From NCBI GenBank assembly GCA_050084985.1, contig JBITNC010000001.1:150040001-150104000 (forward strand): a stretch of 64,000 bases of DNA. The letters are read 5' to 3'. The DNA is from Nageia nagi (lineage: Eukaryota; Pinophyta). A program made the position numbers and the translations under genes. Positions 11,192 to 22,830 of this stretch are shown one piece after another. The stretch's first letter is position 1. Every line of letters begins with the position of its first letter. The notes beneath the pieces were generated by a model. The model ran no database searches. It was not told the DNA's origin and saw only the letters and a list, made by a program, of their open reading frames with translations.

Positions 11192-12970
11192 TGTTGCAAT
11201 GAAAATTGAGCTGGAAAGTAGAATAACATAAAATAGACATTACTCATCAATCTTCATTAAACCTCGAATTATGTAACACAAATAAACATGTTGTAATTTG
11301 CAAAAATGATATTCAATTTCATTTCAAACTACAATATGCCCTTAAAAGGGACTTTTACAAATGTATGTGCCAAAATAAGAGTATTAGATCTCCATTGTTT
11401 TTTGGGTTGCTTGCTTCTTTTCTTGATGTAGATAACCTGTAAATCCTACACACATGCAAGAGACAATAACATCAAAGCATATATGTATAATATTGTATTG
11501 AATTGAAACTAGCATAAAACAATAAAATGTATGAGCACACAAGATTTTGGCAGCATTACCCTACTTCAAAATGGGTTCTATTGGGTGCTAATTCTCTCCA
11601 TTCTCCCTCTATTCATTCATCTTTAGCTTGTATTTATAGATTTCGGGAGGAATGTTCCAGCGCGGATAAGAGGAGATGAAAAGCCATTCGTAACTGACCT
11701 CTCTAGCCACCTCATCTTAGAAGACGAAACGTTCCAACTTCCCTTTTGAATTTTGTTCGGCTGCTGCAAATTTAAATTTGTTTGTTGTTTAACTGCAATC
11801 ATGAATGCATATTAGGATCCCCGAGAGTAACAATCCGTAGTCATTAATAACAACGTTTTGGAATGCAAACATTCCGGAATGAAGTATTCCGGAAGTAAGT
11901 GTTCCGGAGATAAGTGTTCTGAAATTAAATGTTCCGGAGATGATTGTTCCGGAAGTAAGTGTTTCGGGAGGAAATGATAAAGCTTAGTTGTACAAAAGCC
12001 CGGGTCCCTGAAGTGCTGACATCAGCCCGAGGTGATTAAATATCCGGAACTAGTATAACATTCCGAAATTACGACAATGACATCACGGGGAGAAACAAAG
12101 TTCACAATTTTAACTGAAATCGGGTCCCGGAGGTGATGACGTCATCCGGGGGTGATGAAATATCTGGAACCAGTATAACATTCCAGAATTCTGATGATGA
12201 CGTCACGGGGGAAACAAAGTTCACAGTTTTAACTGAAACTGGGTCCCGAAGGTGCTGACATCATCCCAAGGTGATTAAATATCTGGAACCAGTATAACAT
12301 TCCAGAATTCTGATGATGACATCACGGGGGGAAACAAAGTTCACAGTTTTGACTGAACCCGGGTCCTGGAAGTGATGATGTCATCCGGGGGTGATGAAAT
12401 ATCCGGAACCAGTATAACATTCTGGAATTCTGACGATGACATCACGGGGGGAAACAAAGTTCACAGTTTTGACTGAACCCGGGTCCTGGAGGTGGTGATG
12501 TCATCCGAGGGTGATGAAATATCCGAAACCAGTATAACATTCTGGAATTCTGACGATGACGTCACGGGGGGAGACAAAGTTCACAGTTTTAACTGAACCC
12601 GGGTCCCAGAAGTGCTGACGTCATCCCAAGGTCATTAAATATCCGGAACCAGTATAACATTCTAGAATTCTGATGATGACATCATAGGGGAAAACAAAGT
12701 TCATAGTTTTAACTGAACCTGGGTCCCAGAAGTGCTGACGTCATCCCGAGGTCATTAAATATCCGAAACCAGTATAACATTCTGGAATTCTGACGATGAC
12801 ATCACGGGGGGAAACAAATTTCATAGTTTTAACTGAACTCGGGTCTCGGAGGTGATGATGTCGTCCGGGGGTGATGAAGATCCGGAACCAGTATAACATT
12901 CCGGAATTAGGAAGATAAAGCCGAAAAGCCCGCACTGAACTAATAATAGTGTTTATTTTGAGTGTCTACA
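11192..12970 (-). repeat. E1 5' LTR (1779 bp)
   Basis: Partner of 4413-6191, with the same features: U3 array at about 12000-12905, TATA box at 11630-11640, R-U5 toward 11192. Differences between the two LTRs in the CG-rich part are mostly C/T or G/A, for example TTCTGG against TTCCGG. Confidence 0.92.
12000..12905 (-). repeat. 120-bp tandem array in E1 5' LTR U3
   Basis: Same array as 5221-6125, unit for unit. Intact TGACGTCA palindromes survive near 12138, 12199, 12557, 12617 and 12737; the others read TGACATCA or TGATGTCA, which are the products expected from C-to-T change at CG. The minus frame at 12741-12935 is only an artefact of this array. Confidence 0.93.
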
Positions 12971-12975
12971 AATAG
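12971..12975. repeat. Target site duplication of E1, right (AATAG)
   Basis: Second copy of the 5-bp duplication at 4408-4412, directly after the E1 5' LTR. Confidence 0.92.
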
Positions 12976-13045
12976 GATTCAATGATATGTTACTAGAACC
13001 AAATTATTTGATTTGTGTTATAAATCCTCTAATGAATTTTATTTC
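12971..13045 (+). pseudogene. Copia RT/RNase H relic, continuation after E1
   Basis: Joined in thought to 4412, this stretch supplies the conserved 'RYxxGTKLFGLCYKSS'-like segment of copia elements (seen here as YVTRTKLFDLCYKSS). It therefore is the downstream half of the gene split by E1. After about 13045 the sequence passes into the second paralogous block. Confidence 0.65.
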
Positions 13046-14014
13046 ATATGTCCTGATGATATAGATGATTTTATGCTTGATGAAAAATTCAACTAAAATC
13101 TAATGAAAATAAATATGGTAACTCTAATGTTTTGTGATGGAAATTTTGACAAAAATACAATTGTAAACACTAACAAACATGTTAATGTTAATTATTTCAT
13201 TAGGTATTTTTATTTTTTAAACAAAAATATATTATTTTGAGATGTTATGCCTAATGGTCAATGCGTAATTTCTTGTAGTGGAAAGAAAAAGAGGTTCATG
13301 CCATCGAATAACCTAAAGATAAGGAGAAACAAAAGAGTCAAGTTAAACAAAAGAATGTAAAATATCATAAAGTTTCCTCTAAATCATTCAATAATATTTA
13401 GATATTACTTGCAAAAAATCTAATTACTCCATATCCATAGAAATAATTAGCCAAGGTAGAGGAAGAGGAAGAAGAGGGGTTACACAAGGAAGAGGCCAAG
13501 CAATCCAATAACACAAGGTAATGGTGGTGAAAAATTGAATAATAAATGATACTAATACAATATATTTGGTCACTATGAAAGATATTGTAGAATCAAGGCT
13601 TCTCAAGAAGGAAGAAGTGAAAACTATGGAGAGGAGGATGTCAATTTATTCTTGACATTTTAGAAGATTGATCAAAGCATACAAGAGACATGGCTACTTG
13701 ATACAAGATGCTCCAACCACATCATAGTAAAGGGGGAGTTCCTTTCCAATGTTGATAACTCCTTCAAATCCAAGAAAATTACAGGTGACAATAGTGCATT
13801 GCAAGTTGAGGGGATTGGTTCTATAGATGTGCTAACCAAGGAAGGTACCAAAAAGGTAAATGAAATCTTTTACACTCCTAATATCAAATATAATTTACTT
13901 AGTTTTGGGAAAATCATGGAAAGAAGTTATAAATTAGTGTTTGAATATAGGAAGTATTTAATATATGATAAGAATAATATCAATAGGTTTGTTACAACTA
14001 TAGGTCAAAATTTA
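13046..14014 (+). pseudogene. Ty1/copia gag C-terminus and protease relic, copy 2
   Basis: Paralogue of 964-1942. The zinc knuckle survives as FGHYERYCRIKA (near 13565-13600), and the protease site reads LLDTRCSNH at about 13695-13725, so the catalytic Gly is Arg. The downstream segment has FYTPNIKYNLLSFGKIMERS. The frame stops at TGA at 14015-14017, formed by the gypsy LTR, exactly as in copy 1. The matching downstream part of the same copia gene is found 18 kb away at 32039, after G2. Confidence 0.85.
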
Positions 14015-15139
14015 TGATATATGTGATATACCATGCATAAAAAGGTCAAATGCACACACAAACCTTAAATTACATAACTTTGCTTTACTTAATAAGTATT
14101 AGGTAGAAAAATTGATAAAGGTAGGTTCATATCTTTGAATATTAAGCTAAAAATTTACCAAAAAAATTAATAAATCCTAAATGTATCTAAATTGGAAGGG
14201 ATGCCTCCAAACCTAGGCCCTTTGAGGCACCTAGGTGAGCATGGAGTGAGTCTCCTCACTCCAAATGGTATGTGAGCCCCCAATCCCTCAAATCATTGAG
14301 AAAATACAAAATGTGTATACCTAATTATGCAAATGCTTGTGTCTAAATGCTCTTTGAACAATTTATGGTGGATTTAAACTATGGAGATGATCTTTACATG
14401 TTTAGGTGGTTAAAATTGAGATCTAATATGTGAAACCCTTGAAAACTTTAAATGCTTTAAAATGAGGAGATCTTTAAATATCCTTTTATCAATTAAATCC
14501 AAGGATATCCATGAGATGTAATGCATGTACACAACATGTATTTAAGCTATTATGATTTCAAATAATGATTTTAATGGTGGAAATGCAATATAATATGATT
14601 TTAACCTAAATAACACACTACATGTATACAATTTGATGGAGGATAAAAAATGTAGGTCTTCCCAAGCTCTTCCATGGTTGTATTACATTAAATATCCTAC
14701 AAAAACATTGAATATATCTAATACATACAATAAAAATTCAATTCAACTATAGAAACACCATATAAATGTTACTTCATGAATGTGGAAGCAAGCTTTGAGA
14801 GATTTGATGGAGATATGTGGTGAAAACCTTGAATCCTTCAAACCTTTTCTCAAACCCTAGCAATGATCTTGGAGCAAACATGTGAGAGAAAAAATCAAGA
14901 GAGGATTTTCTAATTTCATATTGATTTATATACCTCTTGAGATAATGTAAGTTATTTGGGCTAGATACCCATTTTTGCTCATATTTGTGTTTTAAGTCAC
15001 TTTTTGCTCTATTTTAGACTTTTGAGTGGTTTAACTTTGCACAATAAATATTAAAAATAAATAAATAAAAAATGAGTTCATACATGTTAATATCATAAAA
15101 ACATATCTACTCAAAAAGTGCTATTTTTCAATATTTACA
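14015..15139 (-). repeat. G2 3' LTR (1125 bp)
   Basis: Begins TGATATATGTG on the plus strand and ends TTTACA (family form TCTACA). It matches 30909-32038 along its length with many substitutions, so the insertion is old. A minus-strand TATA-like box lies near 14926-14935. Confidence 0.87.
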
Positions 15140-15152
15140 TTTTCCCCTTATT
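15140..15152 (-). other. Polypurine tract of G2
   Basis: Minus strand AATAAGGGGAAAA abutting the LTR start (TGTAAATATTG). Confidence 0.75.
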
Positions 15153-17660
15153 GGACTAGGTCTTTTGCACAAAAGACTTAGTTCAACAAGTGTAGATACA
15201 TGGATGTTAGTTGAGAAAATATTTGTAATTTGAACATTTGAATGAAATTTGAACAATTTAAAATTCAAACTTTGAATGTTTGAAATAATTTGAACATTTT
15301 GAATGAATATGTAAAAATAATGTGCTTATGGTAGAAAAAAGTATAAAAAATTGAAATAAATATGAATAAGGATTCCAATATAGTATTCATCAAATTCAAA
15401 CCCTAAACATGTGCTCTTAGAGGTTAAAAAAATTTAGAACAAATATGAAAAGGAATTCAAATGTAGTATTCATCAATTTCAAATCCTAAATAATGTGTTT
15501 TAAGAAAATTTAGAACAAATATGGATAATAAATTGAATGTATCTTACAATAATTCAAACCCTAACCAATGTGTTCTTGGAAAATTTGAAATAAATATGCA
15601 TAGCAATTTGAATGTAGTATTCTTCAAATTTGAATACTAAGTAGTGTGTTTATGGAAATGGACTTTGAACCACTTATATAGTATTTCATGATTGAATACA
15701 TCAAACCTATGCAAAGCATTCATGATGGAGTAAGCATGTAGACTTACTAGCAAGCATGTAGTCTTACTAAATAATTTAGAAATTTAAACATTTGAACAAT
15801 TTGTAATTTGAAAATTTTGAAATTAGGTAGAAATCAAGTATATTTGAATAATTTTGCAACTTTGAAATAAACTATGAACAAATTTGTAACTTTTGAAATA
15901 AAACATGTTTTCCAAGGTAGAATTTTGAATTTTTTGCACTATTGTAAAAAAGAATTCAAAAACAATTGAACAATCAAGTGGTTCCCCCTTGAGTGATATT
16001 GAATTGATAAAAAATGATAAATACAAAATCGATCAAAAAAGTTAGAATTTGTGTGTGATATTCTTGAAAATTTCCAATTTTTATGTAATGTTTGAATTTT
16101 TTAGTGTATTTTAGTTAAAAAATAATGTAGAATGATGTATTTTCTTGTTTAAAACCCAAACTTCCATAATCTAGTTGTACAAACACACAAACAAATAATT
16201 TAGATGATAGAAAACAATCCCTTAAAATGGAATCTTCTAAAATTAACCAAATCATAACATATTTGAATCCCAAAAAATGCCCAACAAGAGGATTTTACAT
16301 GGTACTTCATTCATTACATACAAATAGGGGGTCATATTGAAAATCCATTCGATACCCACCTAGTTTTTTACCCTACATAATCTATCCATGGAGCTAGATT
16401 CTCAAAAAATTGATCAATTCCATTAAAAATAGAAATTTTCTCTAAAAAAAACACAAAATAAGGGTTTTTTTAATTTGAATTTTGTAAATATCTTCAACTT
16501 CAATAGTCAAATTGTAAAATGAAGAGGAACCCACCTAGTTATGTGACCCCAATTAGGTAATCATGCACTTCATTTCACCAAAAATGGACCTTTGTTACTT
16601 GTTTTTCTCATTTTTTGGATTCCTAGACCCTAAGCGTAGTCCAAATTTACACCTAAAGCTAGGCACATCATGCCTAGAGTCAAGTGCACCATGCTAAGGG
16701 AACATGAGACTAGGTGTATTGCACCTAGGCCTAGGCACATTGTGCCTAGTCTATTAACCATTTTGGGCCCTATTTAGCTCATTTTTCAAAAATTTAACCT
16801 TTGAATTGTAGTTTGAGCATTGCTTAAGGGTTATTTCTCATATTTAACACTTTGTAAATTGAATTAAATCTCTATTTTTATAATTTTATAGAATTTTACA
16901 AGTTTGATCTACTTTTATCCAAAAAAATACAATTTTGATCATTTTTGCAAAAAAAATGTCAAGTTGGCTGTTGAAACTTTAGGAACTCATTGATTGGTGT
17001 TATGAGACACTGAAAGTTAATTTAACACTAAAAATGTACATTTTTTAATTATTTGTATGTAATTATGTAAAAATTGGTAATTTCTCATGTTGGATGCAAA
17101 TTTGTTTTTCTTGCAAAAGAACTTCTTAAAATTCAATTTTTTTTTTTGTTATTGCACTCTTATTTACTGAATATCATAATTTTTATGAATTCATGAGGTA
17201 AATATATCATCTAAGAGGTTAGCATAGTTTCCCCTAATACAAAAATTGGAATGCATGCTCTTATAAATTTTAAAATGCACCTCATGTACTTTGTTGAGAA
17301 GAATTTGAAAATTTTACAATGCAACAAGTGTTTTAAAATGCAATTTTAACATTTTTTAGTACTATGATGATAGGTATAAGCTACCCTAGTGTGAATTGAT
17401 ACATACCTTATTTATATGAATTATAATTAAGTTTGGAGTGCTCTAATATAAACATGTATACTTGGCAACATTTGAATGTGATGACACATTATTTACTACA
17501 AAGATGATATCACAATGAAGGAAAAAATATTTTTGAAACACTTACAAATGCAACTCTGGTTTTTGATAGATAGATTGGATGGCACATAATAATACAAATG
17601 AATTATTTTACTTTGTTGGTTTGACAATCGCATGAGAATATATGTATGTGACATCATTTA
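15153..17660 (-). other. G2 3' non-coding region with simple and tandem repeats
   Basis: No gene recognised. 15220-16030 is full of degenerate TTTGAAxAATTTGAA words. 15348-15660 holds four diverged copies of a 72-90 bp unit (starts near 15348, 15438, 15510, 15588, each with 'ACAAATATG' then 'TAGTATTCATCAA'-type text). 16620-16760 holds a CCTAGGCACAT/GCACCTAGG word cluster like that in the G2 leader. Confidence 0.7.
16620..16760 (-). repeat. CCTAGGCACATNRTGCCTAG word cluster, 3' end of G2
   Basis: Several copies of 'AGGCACATCATGCCTAG', 'AGGTGTATTGCACCTAGG' and 'CTAGGCACATTGTGCCTAG', each a near-palindrome of CTAGGC/GCCTAG arms. The same words recur near the other end of G2 (30330-30535) and in the deleted relative at 2270-2330. 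Confidence 0.8.
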
Positions 17661-18293
17661 TGTAAGCTCTATATGCAACTTCAATGGCAGATGTTAGCAC
17701 CTTAGTGGATATGGTTACACAATATGGGTTAGGGATATATGAGCATGATACACAAGGTTGTGGAAAGCTCTAGGTATGTTACAATATTATGTGAGTAGTG
17801 GGATTCTTCTAAAAACACTCTTCATATAGCTATTAGGGAGTGTACTATGACTTTAGAGGATGTCTAGTGGATTCTTAGGATTTTGATGAAGGGTGCACTA
17901 GTGATTGGGTTATAAGACAAGGTGGGGAGAGATGCAATAGCCATTAGGATAGTTTTCCATCACTATCATCTATTATGGTAGTGTAGAGGAGGATTCTACT
18001 ATGAGCATGCATATAATGTAGGGCTCATAGATATATTTACTTGCTTCATGATGATGGTCATCATATTCTTTATGCTACCAAATGCTTTAGGATGCTAGTT
18101 CCCCTGGAAGCTCTTTCAAGTTTTGAAGGATATGTAGGAGGATGGTTAGGTATTTTCATGGGGATCAACCTTCCAAGGCTAGCTCTACTTTGACTTTGTT
18201 AAGATCCTAACATATCATAATTATATTATGGATTAATCTTATGAAAATACACTAATTCTACACTAATGGATCACTTGCACTACTTGAAGGGGG
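17660..18293 (+). pseudogene. Plant mobile domain (PMD) relic in G2, first part, antisense to the element
   Basis: The plus strand encodes a broken PMD (aminotransferase-like, PF10536 type). The diagnostic segment near 17800-17890 reads WDSSKNTLHIAIRECTMTLE, then DV-stop-WILRILMKGALVIG, which follows the family pattern W..x.TFHLP.GE.T.TL.DV..L. Frames shift and stops occur before and after. It is cut at about 18293 by a nested element and resumes at 20451. Comparison with G3 (49280) and G4 (41512) supports it. In Tat-lineage elements an extra antisense reading frame often lies between pol and the 3' LTR, which fits here. Confidence 0.7.
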
Positions 18294-18297
18294 CACC

Positions 18298-18464
18298 TCC
18301 TTGAGAATCACTTCTCACATAAAAATTAACTCATTCTTTTTTCTTTTTTTTTAATAATAGGTAAGCCTCCTATAAATGGCTTATACAAGATAACTAACCC
18401 CATGCATAGTGCATGTGGGACTAACACCATTACTATTTATAATACATGTTATGGGGTCATAACA
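18298..18464 (-). repeat. Left terminal repeat of nested element
   Basis: 167 bp, shares 'CCTTGAGAATCACTTCTCAC', 'CCCCATGCATAGTGCATGTG' and 'ACATGTTATGGGRTCATAA' with 20283-20449. Confidence 0.75.
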
Positions 18465-18989
18465 TTGCAACCCCCTTAAGAAATATTTGTCCTTAAAGCA
18501 TATACACACCACACACACTAAAAAAATTTAATACACACCCCACACCTAATCTACTAAGGGAATTCATAACATTCTTACCCCCTTAGATAAGCTTTATCCT
18601 AAAAGCTTGCCTAAAAATACAAAGTACATATATAATCTGTACATGAATGACAAAGATAAGAGGGAACTAAGGAGTCTAACTTGGCCATAATAGCCAACAA
18701 TGTGCCAAAGCTGAACATGAGCCCATCCATGAATCAAAACTCCACTCCAAAAAGGAAGATGCTGATGTTGAGGAGGGAACAAAAATAAGGATCTAGAAGA
18801 ATCCATAAAGAATCCACCATGTTGTTGTTCCTATGTTGAATAATCCTATGGTGGATGCTAAAAAAAACACATGACTCAAGATCATCCATAGTAATGTAAG
18901 TGGGAGGAAGATCCTCACACTCTACAACCTTCTCCAATGGACTCAAACACTTAGAAGCCACATCATTAGTATTGATATAAGGTGGGGGA

Positions 18990-19440
18990 AGGGCTTAATA
19001 CTCCTTAATGGGGTACATTAGCTCCACATCATCTATACTAAGATAAGTGAGAGGAATTTCCTCACCCTCTATAATAGGGTCCATAGCACCACATCATCTA
19101 TACTAATATAAATGAAAGGAAGGTCCTCACACTCTACAATAGGGTCCATTAGCTCCACATGGATATTGTCATGAATCATAATAGGTTGTGGATATGTAAG
19201 TATAGCCTCTGCTAACTTGGCTAGTGAATATGCATCTCTTAGAGTTTATGGATTAAACATGATTACATTCTTTTTTACTTCTTCCCAAACACCATTAGTG
19301 AATAAATGAAGGGCTAATTTCTCATCCATCACATAGTCATCACAAAAATCATCAAAATAGTGGTGCATAAAATTAGTATGAAATGGTGTAGCAATAATAT
19401 CCATCATCATATTTTTTTCTATACTAATCTAAATATCCTA
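18990..19440 (-). pseudogene. Gypsy Gag fragment inside the nested element
   Basis: The minus strand reads FHTNFMHHYFDDFCDDYVMD, then EKLALHLFTNGVWEEVKKNV, then IMFNP-stop-TLRDAYSLAKLAEAIL. This follows the pattern of retrotransposon Gag (PF03732) C-terminal helices ('F..GL...I...V......TL.EA...A...E'). Downstream on the minus strand (18990-19160) are short repeats around CTCCACAT / acidic 'VECEDLP' text. No zinc knuckle, protease or RT is seen. It is of a different Gag family from that of G2. Confidence 0.6.
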
Positions 19441-20282
19441 ATATAGAGTGTCTAATAGGTCTTTTTCACAACCTTAAAAAAGGACCTCTTTACAAAAAAA
19501 TTGAAAAAAATGCAATATTGGAAAACCTTCCAAATACCATAACTTTTACTAGTAGGTCTTTGATTGATTTGAGTGATAGATCATTGGAAAAATATTTATG
19601 ATAGCATGTAAAAAAATTAATCACATGATCCCCTTTGGAACAATAATAAACCCCCAAAAGCCAAAATACAAAATATACATCCTTGCAAAAATTAAAGATA
19701 AAACTTCATAAACTAAAATGATGAAATTATAGCTCTAAGCCTTCCAATATCTAATTAAACCCTCTAACATGTAATTTATCCCTAATATTGTATGATGCTA
19801 GTGTAAAAAACCTAAATACCCATATGCCCTTGTTTAGTCTTGCAAAAAATCACACATTTTGGATCTCACCCCTTTTTATCTCGACAACTAGATCTATGGA
19901 TGTTAGGGTTACTTTTTGACCTATTATCAAACCATGATTATGGAGATCATCCATTATATCACAAACATAAATTCATCTATGCCCTATAAACTAGATCCAT
20001 ATGCCCTTACCACTTGCTTCATGGGATCTATCTCCAAATACCCACCCACAACCTCAAATCCTCTTAGGATGTCTTCTACCAATGAAACTATTACACATGC
20101 ATTCTATACTCAGATCTAATTTCACTCATGGGATTATACTTTAGATCTCCCATAAATCTATCAAAAAGATAAAATGGGTTTGTAATGCACAAATCCATCC
20201 ATACAAACAAAACCAATTAAAACTCCAAAACCACTAAACACACTAAACAACTCATAGATAATAATAAAAAACCACTCACACT

Positions 20283-20449
20283 TCCTTGAGAATCACTTCT
20301 CACATAAAATTCAACTCATTATTATTCTTTTTTGTTTTTAATAATAAGGAAAACCCATATAAATAGCTTATACAAGATAACTAACCCCATGCATAGTGCA
20401 TGTGGGACTAACACCATTGTTATTCCTAAAACATGTTATGGGATCATAA
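20283..20449 (-). repeat. Right terminal repeat of nested element
   Basis: 167-bp partner of 18298-18464. Confidence 0.75.
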
Positions 20450-20450
20450 T

Positions 20451-21180
20451 AGGGTTATGGGAGATGGAGATAAGAGTTTGCATAGGGATATGATGCTAAC
20501 TACTTTTGTAAGTGTGGGGATGGGAGCATATAGAAGTGGCATGACCAGTAGGTCTATTCTTTGATGTGCATGCTTAATATACTCTTTATTTCAAGGAGCC
20601 TAGCATAGAGTGTCCCTACATGATGCACTAAGGATATCACCATGAGCCTAGGATTGGATGCATGAGAGATGATAAAGTGGTCTATTTTAGAGATATATCT
20701 GAAATAATTTAACAAAGAGACATGATATGGATACCATATAGAGGTGTACCAACCTAGTATGAGGATAGGATACAACTAGCTCATACTAGAAGAGTGAGAT
20801 GGGTGAGGACCCAAAGGGATCATATAGAGTTCTTTGAGTATCATCAAGTACTCATACATTTTAATAAGATACAAGACATACATCCTGAGTTGATGGTGCA
20901 TAATAGGTCAAATGGTAGAGATGGAAAACCTCATCTCATGTACTAGGATACTAATACAAATATGGATAGTGATGAGGAGGAGGCCAAAAATCAAGATGAT
21001 ATAGGCTGCATAGATACCTACGATAGGTGGTAGTTTGCTTGAAACCTAGAGTGTATGGAGGAGGAGGATGAGGTTGAATCCTTATAGATATAGGTAAAAC
21101 ATAGATAGATATCTCCCTAGCATGATGAGGGAGGTCCTATAGGGATTATGGATCCTAGGCTAATGATAGAATAGTAGTAG
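20451..21180 (+). pseudogene. PMD relic in G2, second part
   Basis: Follows the nested element and aligns with the downstream part of the G3 relic ('TTATGGG(A/T)GATGG' and 'TGTGGG(G/T)AT(G/A)GGAGCA' are shared with 49830-49900). Translation is in pieces with many stops; an acidic region (DEEEAKNQDD-like, near 20960-21090) suggests the variable C-terminus. Assigned mainly by position and nucleotide similarity to G3. Confidence 0.5.
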
Positions 21181-21860
21181 ATGACATACCTAGAGTGGTA
21201 GCTAATAGAGAGAGAGTGAAGCCTAGAGTAGAGTAGGTAGCATGAGTAGGAGATTCATCTCCAAGGGGTAAAGCTTCATCAATGGGATAGGGTCTATATC
21301 ATCATGCATAGGAGCATAGCTAGATGCTAGATATTAGGTACCTAGATAGCAAGGAGCCTAGTTAAAGAGAGTTGAAGATGTCACAAACCATAGATACCCT
21401 AAGATGATGACTAGATGACCTACATAGATGACTAGAGAGATAGGATAGACAATTTTGGATATCTGAAGTGAATTTTATATAGAGTACCATTCCATTACCA
21501 AATATCCCTTCTAGTACATAGATATAGAGTAGGACCTATAGGACACATGTGACACATGGGGCCTCCAAGAGTATGCATGTAGTGACCTCATCACATGTGA
21601 CCTCCCATCCACATGATAGGACTAGATATATAGGGGGAGAGTTCTAGACAAATCTCAATCTGTAGTGAGATTGCATGAGAGATCTCCATCTTCTTCCTAA
21701 TAGCCTTAAGAATGGACATTGGTGATAAGACACACATATTTTGATGGGTTAGACTACATAGGTTTGATTAGACATATGAGATTGGTGCATATCACTAGAT
21801 GAAATTTTTGTATCAAAGCACTTTGAATGGCTTATGTATTTTTTATGATGGCTTACACCA

Positions 21861-21924
<64 letters not shown>

Positions 21925-22830
21925 ATGATTTTCTTACATGTACTGATTCAAAATCATGATGAATGTATTTATGTCATTCTTTGTTATTATGATGATTATG
22001 GTATGCAATGGTTCGATTTATGCATGCTTTTATTATTATGCATATGAGATGGTTATGATGGATGTATTTTATATGTTGATTTAGATGAATGAGTTTTAAT
22101 ATTTCAAAATGAGTAATAAAACATGATGGTATGATGTAAGATTTTTGGGATCGAGTTCCATTTTAGTGTGCTAAATGAGACCTTATTCCTTTCATTTTAT
22201 GAAATAATGCAAGGAAATCCATTCAACAATATTGACCCATGGTGATAAATGATGAGAATATGAACAATTGGAAAATATGAAATAAAATAAGTGGACACAA
22301 TAATCAATGCAAATAGGTCTGGAACTAACTTCCATCTAACTATGTAAGATGAGCTATAGCCCCAACCAGACCAGGAAAGATGTATCATCTAATGGTTCCA
22401 TGACCTTTATGAAATGTTAATAAAATATAATAAAAAATTAAGCAAGCATATGAATGTGAAGACAATCCAAGTGATTGATGCTAGGAATAAGTGACTAGTG
22501 GTTCTCATATCCTAAAAAGGTAGGAAATACTAATAGCATGAGAGAATCCAAGTATTGATCCTAAATGTTAAGATCCAACTTTATAAAAGAAAAATTTGGT
22601 TAATGAAAATAAACTATCATAGCTACTATGTATACCTTGCATGGGAATCCTTCTTAGATAGATACATAAATTAAAAAGCAAATTCAAAAAATATTGACTC
22701 TCACTTCGGTATGATGATAACGATGAGATGAAAACAAAATACTGATGGATTTATGTGATGATTAGAATAAATAATTTTTGGAAATTTTTATATTTTTTTA
22801 AGAACACAAGATGCAATATAAATAAAGACT
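21181..22830. other. G2 spacer between antisense PMD and integrase
   Basis: No gene recognised. It contains the TA microsatellite (21865-21920). Confidence 0.55.
21865..21920. repeat. (TA)28 microsatellite
   Basis: Uninterrupted TA dinucleotides. The open frame across it is an artefact. Confidence 0.97.

Larger units (their letters stand above)
4413..12970 (-). mobile_element. E1: complete non-autonomous Ty3/gypsy-type LTR retrotransposon, 8558 bp
   Basis: Two LTRs of identical length (1779 bp; 4413-6191 and 11192-12970), 5-bp target duplication, PBS and PPT define the element. The PPT lies inside the left LTR and the PBS inside the right LTR, so transcription is on the minus strand, matching the only coding scrap (9375-9720, minus). 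The interior (5 kb) is a leader (11191 to about 9720), a fragment of protease C-terminus and post-protease Gag, and 3.2 kb of non-coding 3' region. There is no RT, RNase H or integrase, so movement must have needed a helper. The leader and 3' region are homologous to those of E3 (52487-64000). Confidence 0.92.
18298..20449 (-). mobile_element. Nested gag-only short LTR element (TR-GAG/TRIM-like), 2152 bp
   Basis: Two direct repeats of 167 bp (18298-18464 and 20283-20449) flank 1.8 kb. On the minus strand the repeat starts TGTTATGACCCC and is preceded by the purine-rich CTTAAGGGGGTTGCAA (18465-18480), a credible PPT, so the element is minus-stranded. The far repeat end is not a clean CA, and target duplication is only suggested (AGGGG/AGGGT). 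The interior carries a gypsy Gag fragment (18990-19440) and no pol. It interrupts the G2 PMD. Confidence 0.65.

Noticed and set aside
12741-12935. 64-residue minus frame
   Set aside because: Lies across the tandem array of the E1 LTR and repeats itself with the array; no coding features.
4413-12970. E1 read as a plus-strand element (LTR starting TGTTGCAATG)
   Set aside because: The purine tract AAAAAGGGGCAAAA abuts the left LTR on the minus strand and the TGGCGCTAGAAGGAGGG primer site abuts the right LTR on the minus strand. The Gag remnant is also on the minus strand.
21799-22047. 82-residue open frame with (IY)n
   Set aside because: It is produced by the (TA)28 microsatellite.
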